Part shown: piece by piece, positions 17,502 through 25,163 of the stretch
Numbering within the stretch: the first letter of the stretch is position 1
Layout of the letters: each line of letters begins with the position of its first letter
NCBI GenBank assembly: GCA_947600065.1
Contig: CANQFZ010000006.1
Coordinates: forward strand, 1-64,000
From: an uncultured Clostridia bacterium
GTDB taxonomy: Bacteria > Bacillota > Clostridia > Oscillospirales > Ruminococcaceae
Direction of reading: 5' to 3'
Length of the DNA stretch: 64,000 nucleotides
The notes under the pieces: generated by a model
What the model was told of the DNA's origin: nothing
The model's database searches: none
Seen by the model: the letters and a program-made list of their open reading frames with translations, nothing else
Position numbers and translations under genes: made by a program

Positions 17502-17866
17502 AGGTTAGAGTGTAAGCGCATTATCCGCCTTACGGCGGATAACGCTGTAAGAGGTAAGAATTCAAAGGTTGTTTTGGAGAAAAAGTATTTTGATGTTCAT
17601 AGAAAGAAGCTAGAGGCTAGAGTTTAAACCCCAGCCTCTTTTTCTATTCAGCGGACACCTTTACTGCATACTGTACCCTGTCTACTGTCAACTGTCAGCG
17701 GGGGCGCGGGGGCGCGCCTAGCGCCCCCGCAATTTCCCCCCCTTTCCCTCTGGGAAAGGGGGTTAGGGGGTTAGGGCGAATAAAGGTTATTGAGGGAAAT
17801 TGCGTTCGCAAAGAACCGCAAATAGGTAAAAAACATAGGCGGGAATTTTCTTCCCGCCACTTAATT
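17502..17866. repeat. Composite intergenic repeat, copy 1
   Basis: No gene. Parts in order: heptamer tract with an embedded TTATCCGCC/GGCGGATAA hairpin (17521-17542); a second heptamer tract (about 17609-17624); a CTGCATACTGTACCCTG block; a GC hairpin built on GGGGGCGCG/CGCCCCCGC (about 17698-17730); a CCCCCCTTTCCC/GGGAAAGGGGG hairpin; and the conserved tail TTATTGAGGGAAATTGCG...AACCGCAAATAGG ending at about 17837. A GGCGGGAA/TTCCCGCC hairpin at 17839-17858 could terminate the minus-strand gene that follows. Confidence 0.65.
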
Positions 17867-18040
17867 TTATTTCGCTATGTATTCTTCAACAGCGTTTACA
17901 AATAGCTGCGACAGCGACAAGCCCTTTTCCTCGGCGATTTTCTTATAGCGCTCTTTCTCGCCTTTTTTGACAAGGACGCGTACCTGGTCGTATGCCTTAT
18001 TTGCATATCTGTTTTTAACTGCGGCAGATGTTTTGCTCAT
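17867..18040 (-). CDS. Small ribbon-helix-helix-like protein (paralog 1)
   Basis: A 57-residue basic protein, MSKTSAAVKNRYANKAYDQV... with a strand VRVLVKKGEKERYKKIAEEKG and a second helix LSLSQLFVNAVEEYIAK. The strand-helix-helix order and the SLSQLFVNAVEEY helix resemble Arc/MetJ-type DNA-binding proteins and small antitoxins. The GGAGG ribosome site overlaps the stop of the 35-residue peptide just upstream (18042-18149), so the two are co-translated. A close paralog lies at 18270-18443. Confidence 0.7.
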   Translation of the reverse strand: MSKTSAAVKNRYANKAYDQVRVLVKKGEKERYKKIAEEKGLSLSQLFVNAVEEYIAK

Positions 18041-18041
18041 T

Positions 18042-18149
18042 TCAACCTCCGAAGATTAGCCTAATTAGTCCTATTACTCCGAGCACCAGTATAACAACCT
18101 TACCCGCAAGGATAAAAATTTGTCCCGCAAGCGACATAACTTCCTTCAT
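18042..18149 (-). CDS. 35-residue hydrophobic peptide, possible toxin-like
   Basis: An ATG at 18149 with a GGGAAG ribosome site opens a 35-codon frame, MKEVMSLAGQIFILAGKVV then ILVLGVIGLIRLIFGG. It is a single predicted membrane helix with few charges. It has its own promoter (18182-18210) and its stop codon overlaps the ribosome site of the ribbon-helix-helix gene. A tiny membrane peptide followed by a small DNA-binding protein recalls toxin-antitoxin or holin-like modules, but no homolog is recognised and function is inferred only. Confidence 0.5.
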   Translation of the reverse strand: MKEVMSLAGQIFILAGKVVILVLGVIGLIRLIFGG

Positions 18150-18181
18150 ATACAGACACTTCCCTTCTTATTCCTACACAC

Positions 18182-18210
18182 ATTATACAATATATTCAAA
18201 ATTTTTTCAA
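18182..18210 (-). promoter_or_regulatory. Promoter of the peptide/RHH pair
   Basis: Read on the minus strand: TTGAAA (18210-18205), 17 bases, TATAAT (18187-18182), about 30 bases before the peptide ATG. Confidence 0.6.
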
Positions 18211-18236
18211 GAGGTTTTTTAAAATATTGTGCAATA

Positions 18237-18266
18237 AGAGGTAAGAATTTTCATTCCTACCTCTTA
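18237..18266 (-). terminator. Hairpin built from heptamer repeat units
   Basis: On the minus strand, TAAGAGGTAGGAAT and ATTCTTACCTCTTA form a near-perfect 14-bp stem with a four-base loop, just after the second RHH gene. Only a weak T-rich stretch follows, so termination is plausible but not certain. Confidence 0.4.
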
Positions 18267-18269
18267 GCT

Positions 18270-18443
18270 TTATTTTGCAATGTATTCTTCAACAGCGTTT
18301 ACAAATAGCTGCGACAGCGACATTCCCTTTTCCTCGGCGATTTTTTTATAACGCTCTTTCTCGCCTTTTTTGACGTTTATGTGCAGTATGTCGTAATTTT
18401 TTGCATTATAGCGGTTCTTCACAGCTGCAGATGTTTTGCCCAT
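18270..18443 (-). CDS. Small ribbon-helix-helix-like protein (paralog 2)
   Basis: A 57-residue paralog of the product of 17867-18040: the first 12 residues (MGKTSAAVKNRY) and the last 33 (VKKGEKERYKKIAEEKGMS, then LSQLFVNAVEEYIAK) are nearly identical, while the middle (NAKNYDILHIN versus ANKAYDQVRVL) differs. The divergent strand would contact DNA in an Arc-like fold, so the two may have different operators. GAGGTGA precedes the ATG. It follows the RelB-like gene by 18 bases. Confidence 0.7.
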   Translation of the reverse strand: MGKTSAAVKNRYNAKNYDILHINVKKGEKERYKKIAEEKGMSLSQLFVNAVEEYIAK

Positions 18444-18461
18444 AGTATCACCTCGCTTTCT

Positions 18462-18941
18462 TTACATACTTGTTTTTTCTTCGAGCAAAGCTCTAACGTT
18501 TTCTAATGCTTCATCAAGCGTTTCGCTCTCTTCAATGATCTCAAGAATTATTCTTGTTTGATTTTCCTTAACAATTTTTACGAGGGCTTCGAGAGCCATC
18601 GCTGTTTCTCTTTCATCAAAATCGTCTTTCATTTGTTTCTCCTTTCTGACAGTTTTCGCCGAATTTGGGCTTTCGTCCAACTCCGCTTTTAAACTATCAA
18701 TATTGTCAAATGCCTTAGCATTTGGATCTCGGGAAATGCGCCTTGCCTCGTCTATTGCCTCAAGCGTTTTGACGTTATACATCGGCATTTCTACCGCAAA
18801 CGGCAGTCCTCCGCGCAAAATGCATTGATGCAAAAACATATTGACTGCCGACGACATATCAAGTCCGAGATTTTCAAAAAGCGCAGACGCTTCTTCTTTG
18901 ACCTTTGCGTCGATCCTTATTTGCGTAGGTATTGCAGCCAT
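18462..18941 (-). CDS. RelB/DinJ-like antitoxin with C-terminal extension
   Basis: A 159-residue protein. Residues 1-55 match RelB/DinJ antitoxins (PTQIRIDAKVKEEASALFENLGLDMSSAVNMFLHQ, then ILRGGLPFAVEMP). Typical members are about 90 residues; here the frame continues through a charged linker into a helical segment starting MKDDFDERETAMALEALV. An AAGGAG ribosome site lies immediately before that internal Met, so the second part (56 residues) may also be made alone. This looks like two small genes fused by stop-codon loss, or one gene with an internal start. No RelE/YafQ-type toxin gene is adjacent. Confidence 0.7.
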   Translation of the reverse strand: MAAIPTQIRIDAKVKEEASALFENLGLDMSSAVNMFLHQCILRGGLPFAVEMPMYNVKTLEAIDEARRISRDPNAKAFDNIDSLKAELDESPNSAKTVRKEKQMKDDFDERETAMALEALVKIVKENQTRIILEIIEESETLDEALENVRALLEEKTSM

Positions 18942-19184
18942 AAAATCACCCCTTTTAGATGTAAGAAATTAGAGGTAAGAGGTAAGAAATTGATACCGCT
19001 TACCTCTCTTATTATACATCTTTTGGTTTACATTGTCAAGCATTTTGATAATAAAAATTGCAATTTTAACAAACAACTTGAATTGTCCTTCTTTAAAATA
19101 CCCAAACATTTTCCACCATATTGTGCATAATTAACAAAATGATCTTCCGTTTTCCTCTAAAACCGCATTGTACAATAATCCTAC
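18942..19184. repeat. Divergent intergenic region with heptamer tract
   Basis: Between the RelB-like gene and the pseudo-ATPase gene. A heptamer tract (AGAGGTA units, about 18968-18990) and its partial complement (CTTACCTCTCTTA, 18999-19012) lie in the RelB 5' leader and could fold together. Beyond the minus-strand promoter the rest is AT-rich with no gene. Confidence 0.5.
19011..19039 (-). promoter_or_regulatory. Promoter of the RelB-like operon
   Basis: On the minus strand: TTGACA (19039-19034), a 17-base spacer and TATAAT (19016-19011). The transcript leader contains the heptamer repeat. Confidence 0.7.
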
Positions 19185-19213
19185 TTGATTTTTACGGAAA
19201 AATTTGTTATAAT
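19185..19213 (+). promoter_or_regulatory. Promoter of the pseudo-P-type ATPase gene
   Basis: TTGATT (19185-19190), a 17-base spacer and TATAAT (19208-19213). Downstream, TATATAAAG-TTC-TTTATATA at about 19224-19243 is an inverted repeat in the leader that could be an operator. Confidence 0.65.
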
Positions 19214-19293
19214 AAATACGATTATATAAAGTTCTTTATATACAGCTTGAATAAAAATACTTGTCTTTTAATATAAATATGAGGGAAATTTAA

Positions 19294-21744
19294 ATGGCGC
19301 AGTTTTTTGATTTTAAAGAAGATTATTACGGTCTGACTTCCGCAGAAGCGGAAAAAAGACTTTCAACATACGGTCCGAATACATTCACAAAATACCCCGT
19401 TAAAAGCCGTCACATATATACGGACGTTATCTTTTCGCCTTCGGTAATTATGATGCTGGCGGCGGGCATTATCTCCTTTTTCGGGATAGGCATTGCGGCG
19501 GGGATTTTTACGGTCATAATGGACGCGCTCTATTGCGCGGCGGAAATTTATTTCAGAAGATCCGCTGAAAAGCGCATAGCCGAAACAAACGAAACGTTTA
19601 AAATAAAAATGCGCGTTATACGAAACGGAAAAGTTGAGCTTATAGAAAAGGAAAGAATTGTCCCCGAAGACCTGATTGTCATACAGGACGGCGAGAGAGT
19701 GCCTGCGGACGCATTTATCCTCGAATCGCGCGAGCTTACCTGCGACGAAAGTCTGTTTACGGGAAGCGCCGCTCCTGCCGCAAAATATGCGGGAGGCATT
19801 TCTGCGAGCGAGTTTAAGCCTACCTTTGTTTATGCCGAAACTTCTGTCCTTTCGGGAATGGCTGTATGCAAGGTCAGCGCCACGGGCGTTGATACGAAAT
19901 ATTATCAGCACATCGGCGAGCAGCCCGAAAGAGAGCCTTATTATACGGGCATTGAAAGAATAATCCGTTCTATAGTTCCCACAAGCAGCGTTATTGCGCT
20001 TGTCATGACGCTGTTTACGCTTGTTGTCGGCATTATAAATAAAAACGAAACCATACCTACCGCCATAAGCGCGCTTACACTCGGACTTTGCTTTGTTCCT
20101 ACGGGAATAGGTTTAACTTTGAGGTTTTATTATTCAAGAGGACTTTCCGAGCTTTTAAAGTGCGGCGCTGTGATAAGAACATACAATGACATTGAAAAGC
20201 TCAACAGCCTTTCGGTGATGTGCGTTGAAAAAGAGGGCGCAATATCAAAGAACGATCTTGAAGTCCGCGCGATATACGCCCAAAGCGAAGAGCTTTTGTA
20301 TGACGTTGCGGCGCTCGCGATAAACAGAAATACAGTAGACCCATCGGAGCGTGCGCTTTTAGTAAAGGCGTCGTTTTCTGCGGAGAATTTTTTGGACATA
20401 TATTCTCGTTTTGAGTTTATAGAAGAACTTCCCGACGACGGCTCAATAAGCGGCGCGCTCTGGAATGTCGGCGGCGACAGACTGTATTGTATAAAAGGCG
20501 CTCCCGAGCAAATTCTCCCAATGTGCCGTATGAAAAGCGAAAGGCTCATTTCCGCGCAGAAAAAATATCAGAGCTACTATGAAAAAGGCTGGTCGGTCAT
20601 AGCGCTCGCTTGCGTAGAAGCTAAAAGCGATGAGCTTGATAAAACAGCGGGCTTTAGCTATACATTTGTCGGATTTGCGGCATTTTCCGCTCCGCTGAGA
20701 GATTCGGTATCTACCGCCGTAAAGACCTGTCAAAGCGCGGGAGTTAGAGTTGTTATGCTCTGCGAGGACGCGCCCGACCTTGCGGCTGTCACCGCTAAAA
20801 TGATAGGCATACGCTCCGACAAGACCGTAACAGGCGCGGAGCTTGAAAGCGGCGAAATAACAGACGGCGACATCTATGCAAGCATTTCTTCCGCTCAGAA
20901 GCGTGAAATAATAAGGCGGCTGAAGTCTGACGGAAGCGTTGTGGGTATGCTCGGAACACGCGTTGCTGATACCGAAGCAATAAGAACCGCCGATATAGGA
21001 TTTACTATAGCGGAGAATTGCTCTCAGAGCGTAAGAGAAGAGGCGGACATCGTTATGAACAACGACGATTTCCTCTCTATCGCAGACGCAATTGCCGCCG
21101 CACGCCGGATCCACCGAAACGTAAAGCGCGGAGTGTCGCTGATACTATCGGGTTATATAGGCTTTCTGACGCCGGTAATAATAAACCTGTTCGCGGATTT
21201 TCAGCTTATGCTTGACCCGCCGATACTTGCGCTGTTTACAATGCTGCTTCTGCCGATTTTTGCGATAAGTTTTTCGCGAAACAAGTCGGATATGACAAAG
21301 AAAATGCCGAGTTCCGACTTTATCTCCCGCAGAAGGTTCAACTATCGCTATCTTGTTATGTGCGGCATAACGGGCTTATTAACGGGCATAGGCGCGGCGG
21401 TGTCCTATGCGCTGATGTATAACGATACCATAGCGGGGCTTGACCAGGGCGCGGCTAGGAGCTGCGGTTTTATAACGCTTATGATATCGACCTGCGCTTT
21501 TGCTTTTATCCGCCATTCGGACACAAACCCGCTAAAGGAGTTTATAAAGTCGGGAAAGGCGTCGATAATATCTCTTTGCGCGGCAATTGTCTGCTCGGTA
21601 GCGTTTGTTTTCATTCCGTTTACGTGCAGTATATTCGGGTTTTTGCCGATAGACCTTTTCGCAGTGATAATAAGCATTCTTATAGGAATATTCCCCGCAA
21701 TAACATTCTTTTTCGTTAAATATTTTCTAAGGATAAAGGAGTAA
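19294..21744 (+). CDS. P-type-ATPase-like protein without catalytic motifs
   Basis: An 816-residue protein with the overall layout of a P-type cation ATPase: N-terminal cation-ATPase domain (GLTSAEAEKRLSTYGPNT), helices 1-2, actuator domain (100-200), helices 3-4, phosphorylation/nucleotide domains (300-590) and about six C-terminal helices. The fold motifs are recognisable (VPADAFILESRELTCDES, KGAPEQI at 401-407), but each catalytic motif is altered: TGES is TGSA (156-159), PEGL is PTGI (269-272), DKTGT is EKEGA (312-316) so the phosphorylated Asp is Glu, TGD is CED (490-492), and GDGxNDxP is replaced by LGTRVADTE (553-561). The frame is intact with normal codon use and a good promoter, so it is probably an expressed, non-pumping protein. 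It is followed after 2 bases by a DUF368 transporter gene. Confidence 0.85.
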   Translation: MAQFFDFKEDYYGLTSAEAEKRLSTYGPNTFTKYPVKSRHIYTDVIFSPSVIMMLAAGIISFFGIGIAAGIFTVIMDALYCAAEIYFRRSAEKRIAETNETFKIKMRVIRNGKVELIEKERIVPEDLIVIQDGERVPADAFILESRELTCDESLFTGSAAPAAKYAGGISASEFKPTFVYAETSVLSGMAVCKVSATGVDTKYYQHIGEQPEREPYYTGIERIIRSIVPTSSVIALVMTLFTLVVGIINKNETIPTAISALTLGLCFVPTGIGLTLRFYYSRGLSELLKCGAVIRTYNDIEKLNSLSVMCVEKEGAISKNDLEVRAIYAQSEELLYDVAALAINRNTVDPSERALLVKASFSAENFLDIYSRFEFIEELPDDGSISGALWNVGGDRLYCIKGAPEQILPMCRMKSERLISAQKKYQSYYEKGWSVIALACVEAKSDELDKTAGFSYTFVGFAAFSAPLRDSVSTAVKTCQSAGVRVVMLCEDAPDLAAVTAKMIGIRSDKTVTGAELESGEITDGDIYASISSAQKREIIRRLKSDGSVVGMLGTRVADTEAIRTADIGFTIAENCSQSVREEADIVMNNDDFLSIADAIAAARRIHRNVKRGVSLILSGYIGFLTPVIINLFADFQLMLDPPILALFTMLLLPIFAISFSRNKSDMTKKMPSSDFISRRRFNYRYLVMCGITGLLTGIGAAVSYALMYNDTIAGLDQGAARSCGFITLMISTCAFAFIRHSDTNPLKEFIKSGKASIISLCAAIVCSVAFVFIPFTCSIFGFLPIDLFAVIISILIGIFPAITFFFVKYFLRIKE

Positions 21745-21746
21745 AA

Positions 21747-22610
21747 ATGAAGAACATAGCTCAGTATATCAAGTACTTTTTGTGCGGCGTAGTTTTCGGA
21801 ACGGCAAACGTTATCCCGGGAGTTAGCGGAGGCACAATGCTCGTTATTTTCGGTATTTTTGACAGGCTGACGGAAGCCGTGTCGGGAGTAAAAAAGATAA
21901 TAAAAAACCTGCCGTTTCTTATAACCTTTGCTTTGGGCGCGGGAGCAGGCATACTTGTTTCCGCAAAGGTCATTTCTTCGATGTTCGAGATGTTCGGCGT
22001 ACAGACAAATATGTTCTTTATCGGGCTTATTCTCGGCGGTATTCCGCTGATTTACAAAATAGGCACTTCCGAAAAAAAGGTAAAGCCCCTTTGCATTGTG
22101 CCTTTTATAATAGCAATGGCGGTGGTTATAGGGCTTTCTGTCCTTGATAGGCTCAAAATATTCTCGCTCGGAATTGAAAGCGAAATAACGGGCTTTGACA
22201 TAGTGTTTACGATAAAAATAATGCTCTGCGCGGCAATAGCGGCAATAACAATGATAATCCCCGGAATATCCGGCTCGTTTGTGATGATGCTTTTGGGCGT
22301 TTATGAAACGGTTATAGGCGCGATAGAAGATCTCAATTTATGGGTGCTTGTGCCGTTTGCAATAAGCGCAGTTATAGGAATAATGCTCGGCGCTAAGCTC
22401 ATTTCAATGCTTATAAACAAAAACAGACTTATGGTATATTCCGCGCTTATGGGACTTGTAGTAGGTTCGGTCTACGCTATTCTCCCCGAGGGCTTCGGCT
22501 TTAATCTTTCGACAGGCTACGGCTTTGTCTGCCTTATCTTTGGAGTTATCGTTTCGGTGCTTATTGAGAAGATAGGGAAGACCGACACGGCAGACACTTC
22601 GAAAAACTAA
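21747..22610 (+). CDS. popT: DUF368 membrane protein, PopT-type undecaprenyl-phosphate transporter
   Basis: A 287-residue polytopic protein of the DUF368 family. The two inverted signature motifs are present: GTANVIPGVSGGTMLVIFG near 20-38 and MIIPGISGSFVMMLLGVYE near 170-188. Family members were shown to recycle the lipid carrier undecaprenyl phosphate to the cytoplasmic leaflet for cell-wall synthesis, so this role is likely. AAAGGAG precedes the ATG, which starts two bases after the pseudo-ATPase stop, so the two are translationally coupled. Confidence 0.85.
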   Translation: MKNIAQYIKYFLCGVVFGTANVIPGVSGGTMLVIFGIFDRLTEAVSGVKKIIKNLPFLITFALGAGAGILVSAKVISSMFEMFGVQTNMFFIGLILGGIPLIYKIGTSEKKVKPLCIVPFIIAMAVVIGLSVLDRLKIFSLGIESEITGFDIVFTIKIMLCAAIAAITMIIPGISGSFVMMLLGVYETVIGAIEDLNLWVLVPFAISAVIGIMLGAKLISMLINKNRLMVYSALMGLVVGSVYAILPEGFGFNLSTGYGFVCLIFGVIVSVLIEKIGKTDTADTSKN

Positions 22611-22620
22611 AATTTTTTCG

Positions 22621-22650
22621 GTATATCAAAACCACTTTATGACAATAATA
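22621..22650 (+). promoter_or_regulatory. Possible sigma-F/G promoter of sigG
   Basis: GTATA (22621-22625), 17 bases, then CAATAATA (22643-22650). The -35 matches the forespore consensus G-ATA and the -10 partly matches CAT--TA. Position fits forespore expression of sigG. Low-confidence pattern match. Confidence 0.35.
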
Positions 22651-22716
22651 CTTGTACGGTAAGGGTCGATATAACAAAGCGGCTTTTACGACAGGTTTTT
22701 GTCGGGGGTGGTTTTT

Positions 22717-23487
22717 GTGTACTATAACAAAGTTGAAATTAGCGGCGTGAACACAAGCAAGCTCAAAGTTCTCAAAGAAGCGGAGAAAACCGAGCTGCTG
22801 AAAAAGATAAAGCAGGGAGATATGAATGCCCGAGAGGAGCTTATCCGCGGAAATCTAAGGCTTGTGCTTAGTGTTATTCAGCGCTTTACAAACCGCGGAG
22901 AAAGCGCGGACGACCTGTTTCAGGTCGGCTGTATAGGGCTTATAAAGGCTATAGACAATTTCGACATTTCCCAGCAGGTAAGGTTTTCCACTTATGCCGT
23001 GCCGATGATAATGGGCGAGCTTAGGCGTTATCTTCGGGACAACGCCTCTGTAAGAGTTAGCCGCTCAATGCGCGACCTTGCATATAAGGCTATGCAGGCA
23101 AAAGAAAAGCTCACTGTCCAAAACGGACGTGAGCCTAAAATAGAAGAAATTGCAAAAGAAATCGGCGCTCCGAGGAAAAATGTCGTTATTGCGCTCGAAG
23201 CGATAAGCGAGCCTATTTCGCTGTATGAGCCCGTGTTTTCCGAATCGGGAGATACTATCTATGTCCTCGACCAGATAGGCGACCACAACGACGATATGAA
23301 CTGGCTGAATGAAATATCCCTTAAAGAAGCCATTGCCGAGCTTGGAAAGCGTGAAAAGCGCATTTTAAACCTTCGCTTTTTCAGAGGAAAGACGCAGGTC
23401 GAAGTTGCAAAGGAAATCGGCATAAGTCAGGCACAGGTGTCGCGTCTTGAAAAAGGCGCGCTCGATAAGATCAAGAATAGGATCTGA
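22717..23487 (+). CDS. sigG: RNA polymerase sporulation sigma factor SigG
   Basis: A sigma-70 factor active late in the forespore. Its N-terminus NKVEISGVNTSKLKVL is the SigG signature. Region 2 is DLFQVGCIGLIKAIDNFD...RFSTYAVPMIMGELRRYLRDN, region 3 is PKIEEIAKEIG and region 4 is TQVEVAKEIGISQAQVSRLEKGAL. The GTG at 22717 follows GGGGGTGG; longer starts at 22699 or 22708 are possible. In most spore formers sigG follows sigE on the same strand; here it faces it tail to tail. Confidence 0.93.
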   Translation: MYYNKVEISGVNTSKLKVLKEAEKTELLKKIKQGDMNAREELIRGNLRLVLSVIQRFTNRGESADDLFQVGCIGLIKAIDNFDISQQVRFSTYAVPMIMGELRRYLRDNASVRVSRSMRDLAYKAMQAKEKLTVQNGREPKIEEIAKEIGAPRKNVVIALEAISEPISLYEPVFSESGDTIYVLDQIGDHNDDMNWLNEISLKEAIAELGKREKRILNLRFFRGKTQVEVAKEIGISQAQVSRLEKGALDKIKNRI

Positions 23488-23600
23488 TCGCGTTATATCT
23501 GTTAATATTCTTGACAAAAATATCTTTTTTGTAAAAAATAAGAAGTCTTGCATTATTATTAAAACAGGCAATATTTGAATGGAAAGTAGATATGAAATGA
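23488..23600. other. Convergent gap between sigG and sigE
   Basis: 113 bases, AT-rich, with a short TTCTTGACAAAAATATC...TTTTTTG stretch but no clear stable hairpin or gene. Confidence 0.4.
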
Positions 23601-24308
23601 TCAGTTGCACACTTTTTCTAATTCTTCCCTAAGCTGTTTTATAATACGCTTTTCCAGCCTTGAGATATAGCTTTGCGATATGCCTATCTCGTCGGCAACT
23701 TCTTTTTGCGTTTTTTCTTTACAGCCGTTCAGTCCGAAGCGCATTTCCATTATTTTCTTTTCCCTCGCTCCCAGGTGATCCACCGCCTCATGCAGAAGCT
23801 GTTTTTCAACTTCGTCCTCTATGTGAGAATTAACGCAGTCGCTTTCCGTTCCGAGAACGTCCGACAAAAGCAGCTCGTTTCCGTCCCGGTCAACATTCAG
23901 CGGCTCGTCAATTGAAACATCATAGCGATATTGACTGTACTTTCTCAGAAACATAAGTATCTCGTTTTCTATACATCTCGAAGCGTATGTTGCGAGCTTT
24001 ATGTTCTTGTCTTTGCTGAAAGTGCTGACGGCTTTTATAAGCCCCATTGTGCCGATAGAAGTGAGGTCTTCGAGCCATATGCCCGTGTTCTCAAACTTTT
24101 TCGCTATGTATACTACAAGCCTCAGATTGTGGATAATGAGCGTATCTCTTGCTTTTTCAAAATCCGTGTCGAGCATTTCGAGAGCGGCTTCTTCTTCCTC
24201 TTTTGAAAGCGGCGGGGGAAGCTGCTCCGAGCTGTTTATATAGTGAACATAGTTCTTTTTTCTGCGGCTGAAAAAGCCGAGCAGTCTCTTAAATAGTTTC
24301 TTTAGCAT
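23601..24308 (-). CDS. sigE: RNA polymerase sporulation sigma factor SigE
   Basis: A 235-residue mother-cell sigma factor. The basic, hydrophobic N-terminus ([23 protein letters not shown]) is the pro-sequence removed by SpoIIGA. Region 2 is [19 protein letters not shown]...[19 protein letters not shown] and region 4 is [23 protein letters not shown]. It lies 11 bases after spoIIGA. The normal downstream partner sigG is on the opposite strand. Confidence 0.95.
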   Translation of the reverse strand: MLKKLFKRLLGFFSRRKKNYVHYINSSEQLPPPLSKEEEEAALEMLDTDFEKARDTLIIHNLRLVVYIAKKFENTGIWLEDLTSIGTMGLIKAVSTFSKDKNIKLATYASRCIENEILMFLRKYSQYRYDVSIDEPLNVDRDGNELLLSDVLGTESDCVNSHIEDEVEKQLLHEAVDHLGAREKKIMEMRFGLNGCKEKTQKEVADEIGISQSYISRLEKRIIKQLREELEKVCN

Positions 24309-24319
24309 AACAGTTCCCC

Positions 24320-25141
24320 CTATAATGAAATTATCTCGGGATCGAAAACGCAGTCGAAATCCTCGCCGAGTTTTTTCTTTGAAACACCGACAAGAGCGTC
24401 GGTGTTTTTCCCGTTTATAATGATACTTTTCGCTTTGAATATCGGCAGAAGCGTTTCGTCCGAGACCGTGCTCAAAGGTATAAGACGTATTTTTTCTACA
24501 GCCTTTCCCGTAAAATAATCTTTTATGTTTTGTGGAACAAGTTCCGCTATCTTTTCAAATTCGCATATTATAACGGGCGTTCCCGAAAACAGGTCTTTCG
24601 CCCCGCAGCCCGTATCACAAAGCCCCCTCAGAGAAACATTTCCGCCGTCGGATATGATCTTAACTTCGCAGATTTTCTTGTTATGTGAAAGCCTGCCCAT
24701 AATCAGCTTTATAAGTTTTATCAGGAAGAATGCCGCGGCAGTAAAAGCTATAATTGCCACGATAGGAATATCGAAATAGAAAACGCCGTTTTCGTAGATC
24801 ATTCCGATCGGCGAAAATAACGCCCAGAGCGCGTTTATAACTCCCGCGAAAATAAAGTTCACCAGCAGGAAAAACAAAGCGCAAATCGCAAAGTCCGCGG
24901 GCTTTTGTTTTCCAAAGGCAATAAGCGTCATAGCCGCCCCGAGGAGTATTTTGTAAACTAGCGAAACAAAAAAATTCAGCGTCGGAAGCAGAATAACGAG
25001 CGCTCCGAAAGCCCCCGCAAACGCCGCCAAGACAAACCTTTTCCGAGAAATGCCGCGCTTTAATATCAAAGCCGTCGCATAAAGCAAAAGGAAGTTTATG
25101 TACAGGTTGAGAGCAATAAGAACGTCGGCGTAAATTACCAC
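24320..25141 (-). CDS. spoIIGA: Sigma-E processing peptidase SpoIIGA
   Basis: A 273-residue aspartic protease of the sporulation septum that activates pro-SigE. Five hydrophobic segments fill residues 1-155 ([21 protein letters not shown] first), followed by the soluble protease domain with the catalytic DTG in [16 protein letters not shown] and the C-terminal family block [19 protein letters not shown]. The start is a GTG preceded by GAGGTGA, which also marks the usual first residues; the open frame to 25324 crosses two terminators and is rejected. Confidence 0.92.
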   Translation of the reverse strand: MVIYADVLIALNLYINFLLLYATALILKRGISRKRFVLAAFAGAFGALVILLPTLNFFVSLVYKILLGAAMTLIAFGKQKPADFAICALFFLLVNFIFAGVINALWALFSPIGMIYENGVFYFDIPIVAIIAFTAAAFFLIKLIKLIMGRLSHNKKICEVKIISDGGNVSLRGLCDTGCGAKDLFSGTPVIICEFEKIAELVPQNIKDYFTGKAVEKIRLIPLSTVSDETLLPIFKAKSIIINGKNTDALVGVSKKKLGEDFDCVFDPEIISL

Positions 25142-25163
25142 GGCTTTCACCTCGCTTGTACTT

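Noticed and set aside
18042-18941. Classical type II toxin-antitoxin locus
   Set aside because: A RelB-like antitoxin is present but no RelE/YafQ/MazF-type toxin frame lies beside it on either strand.
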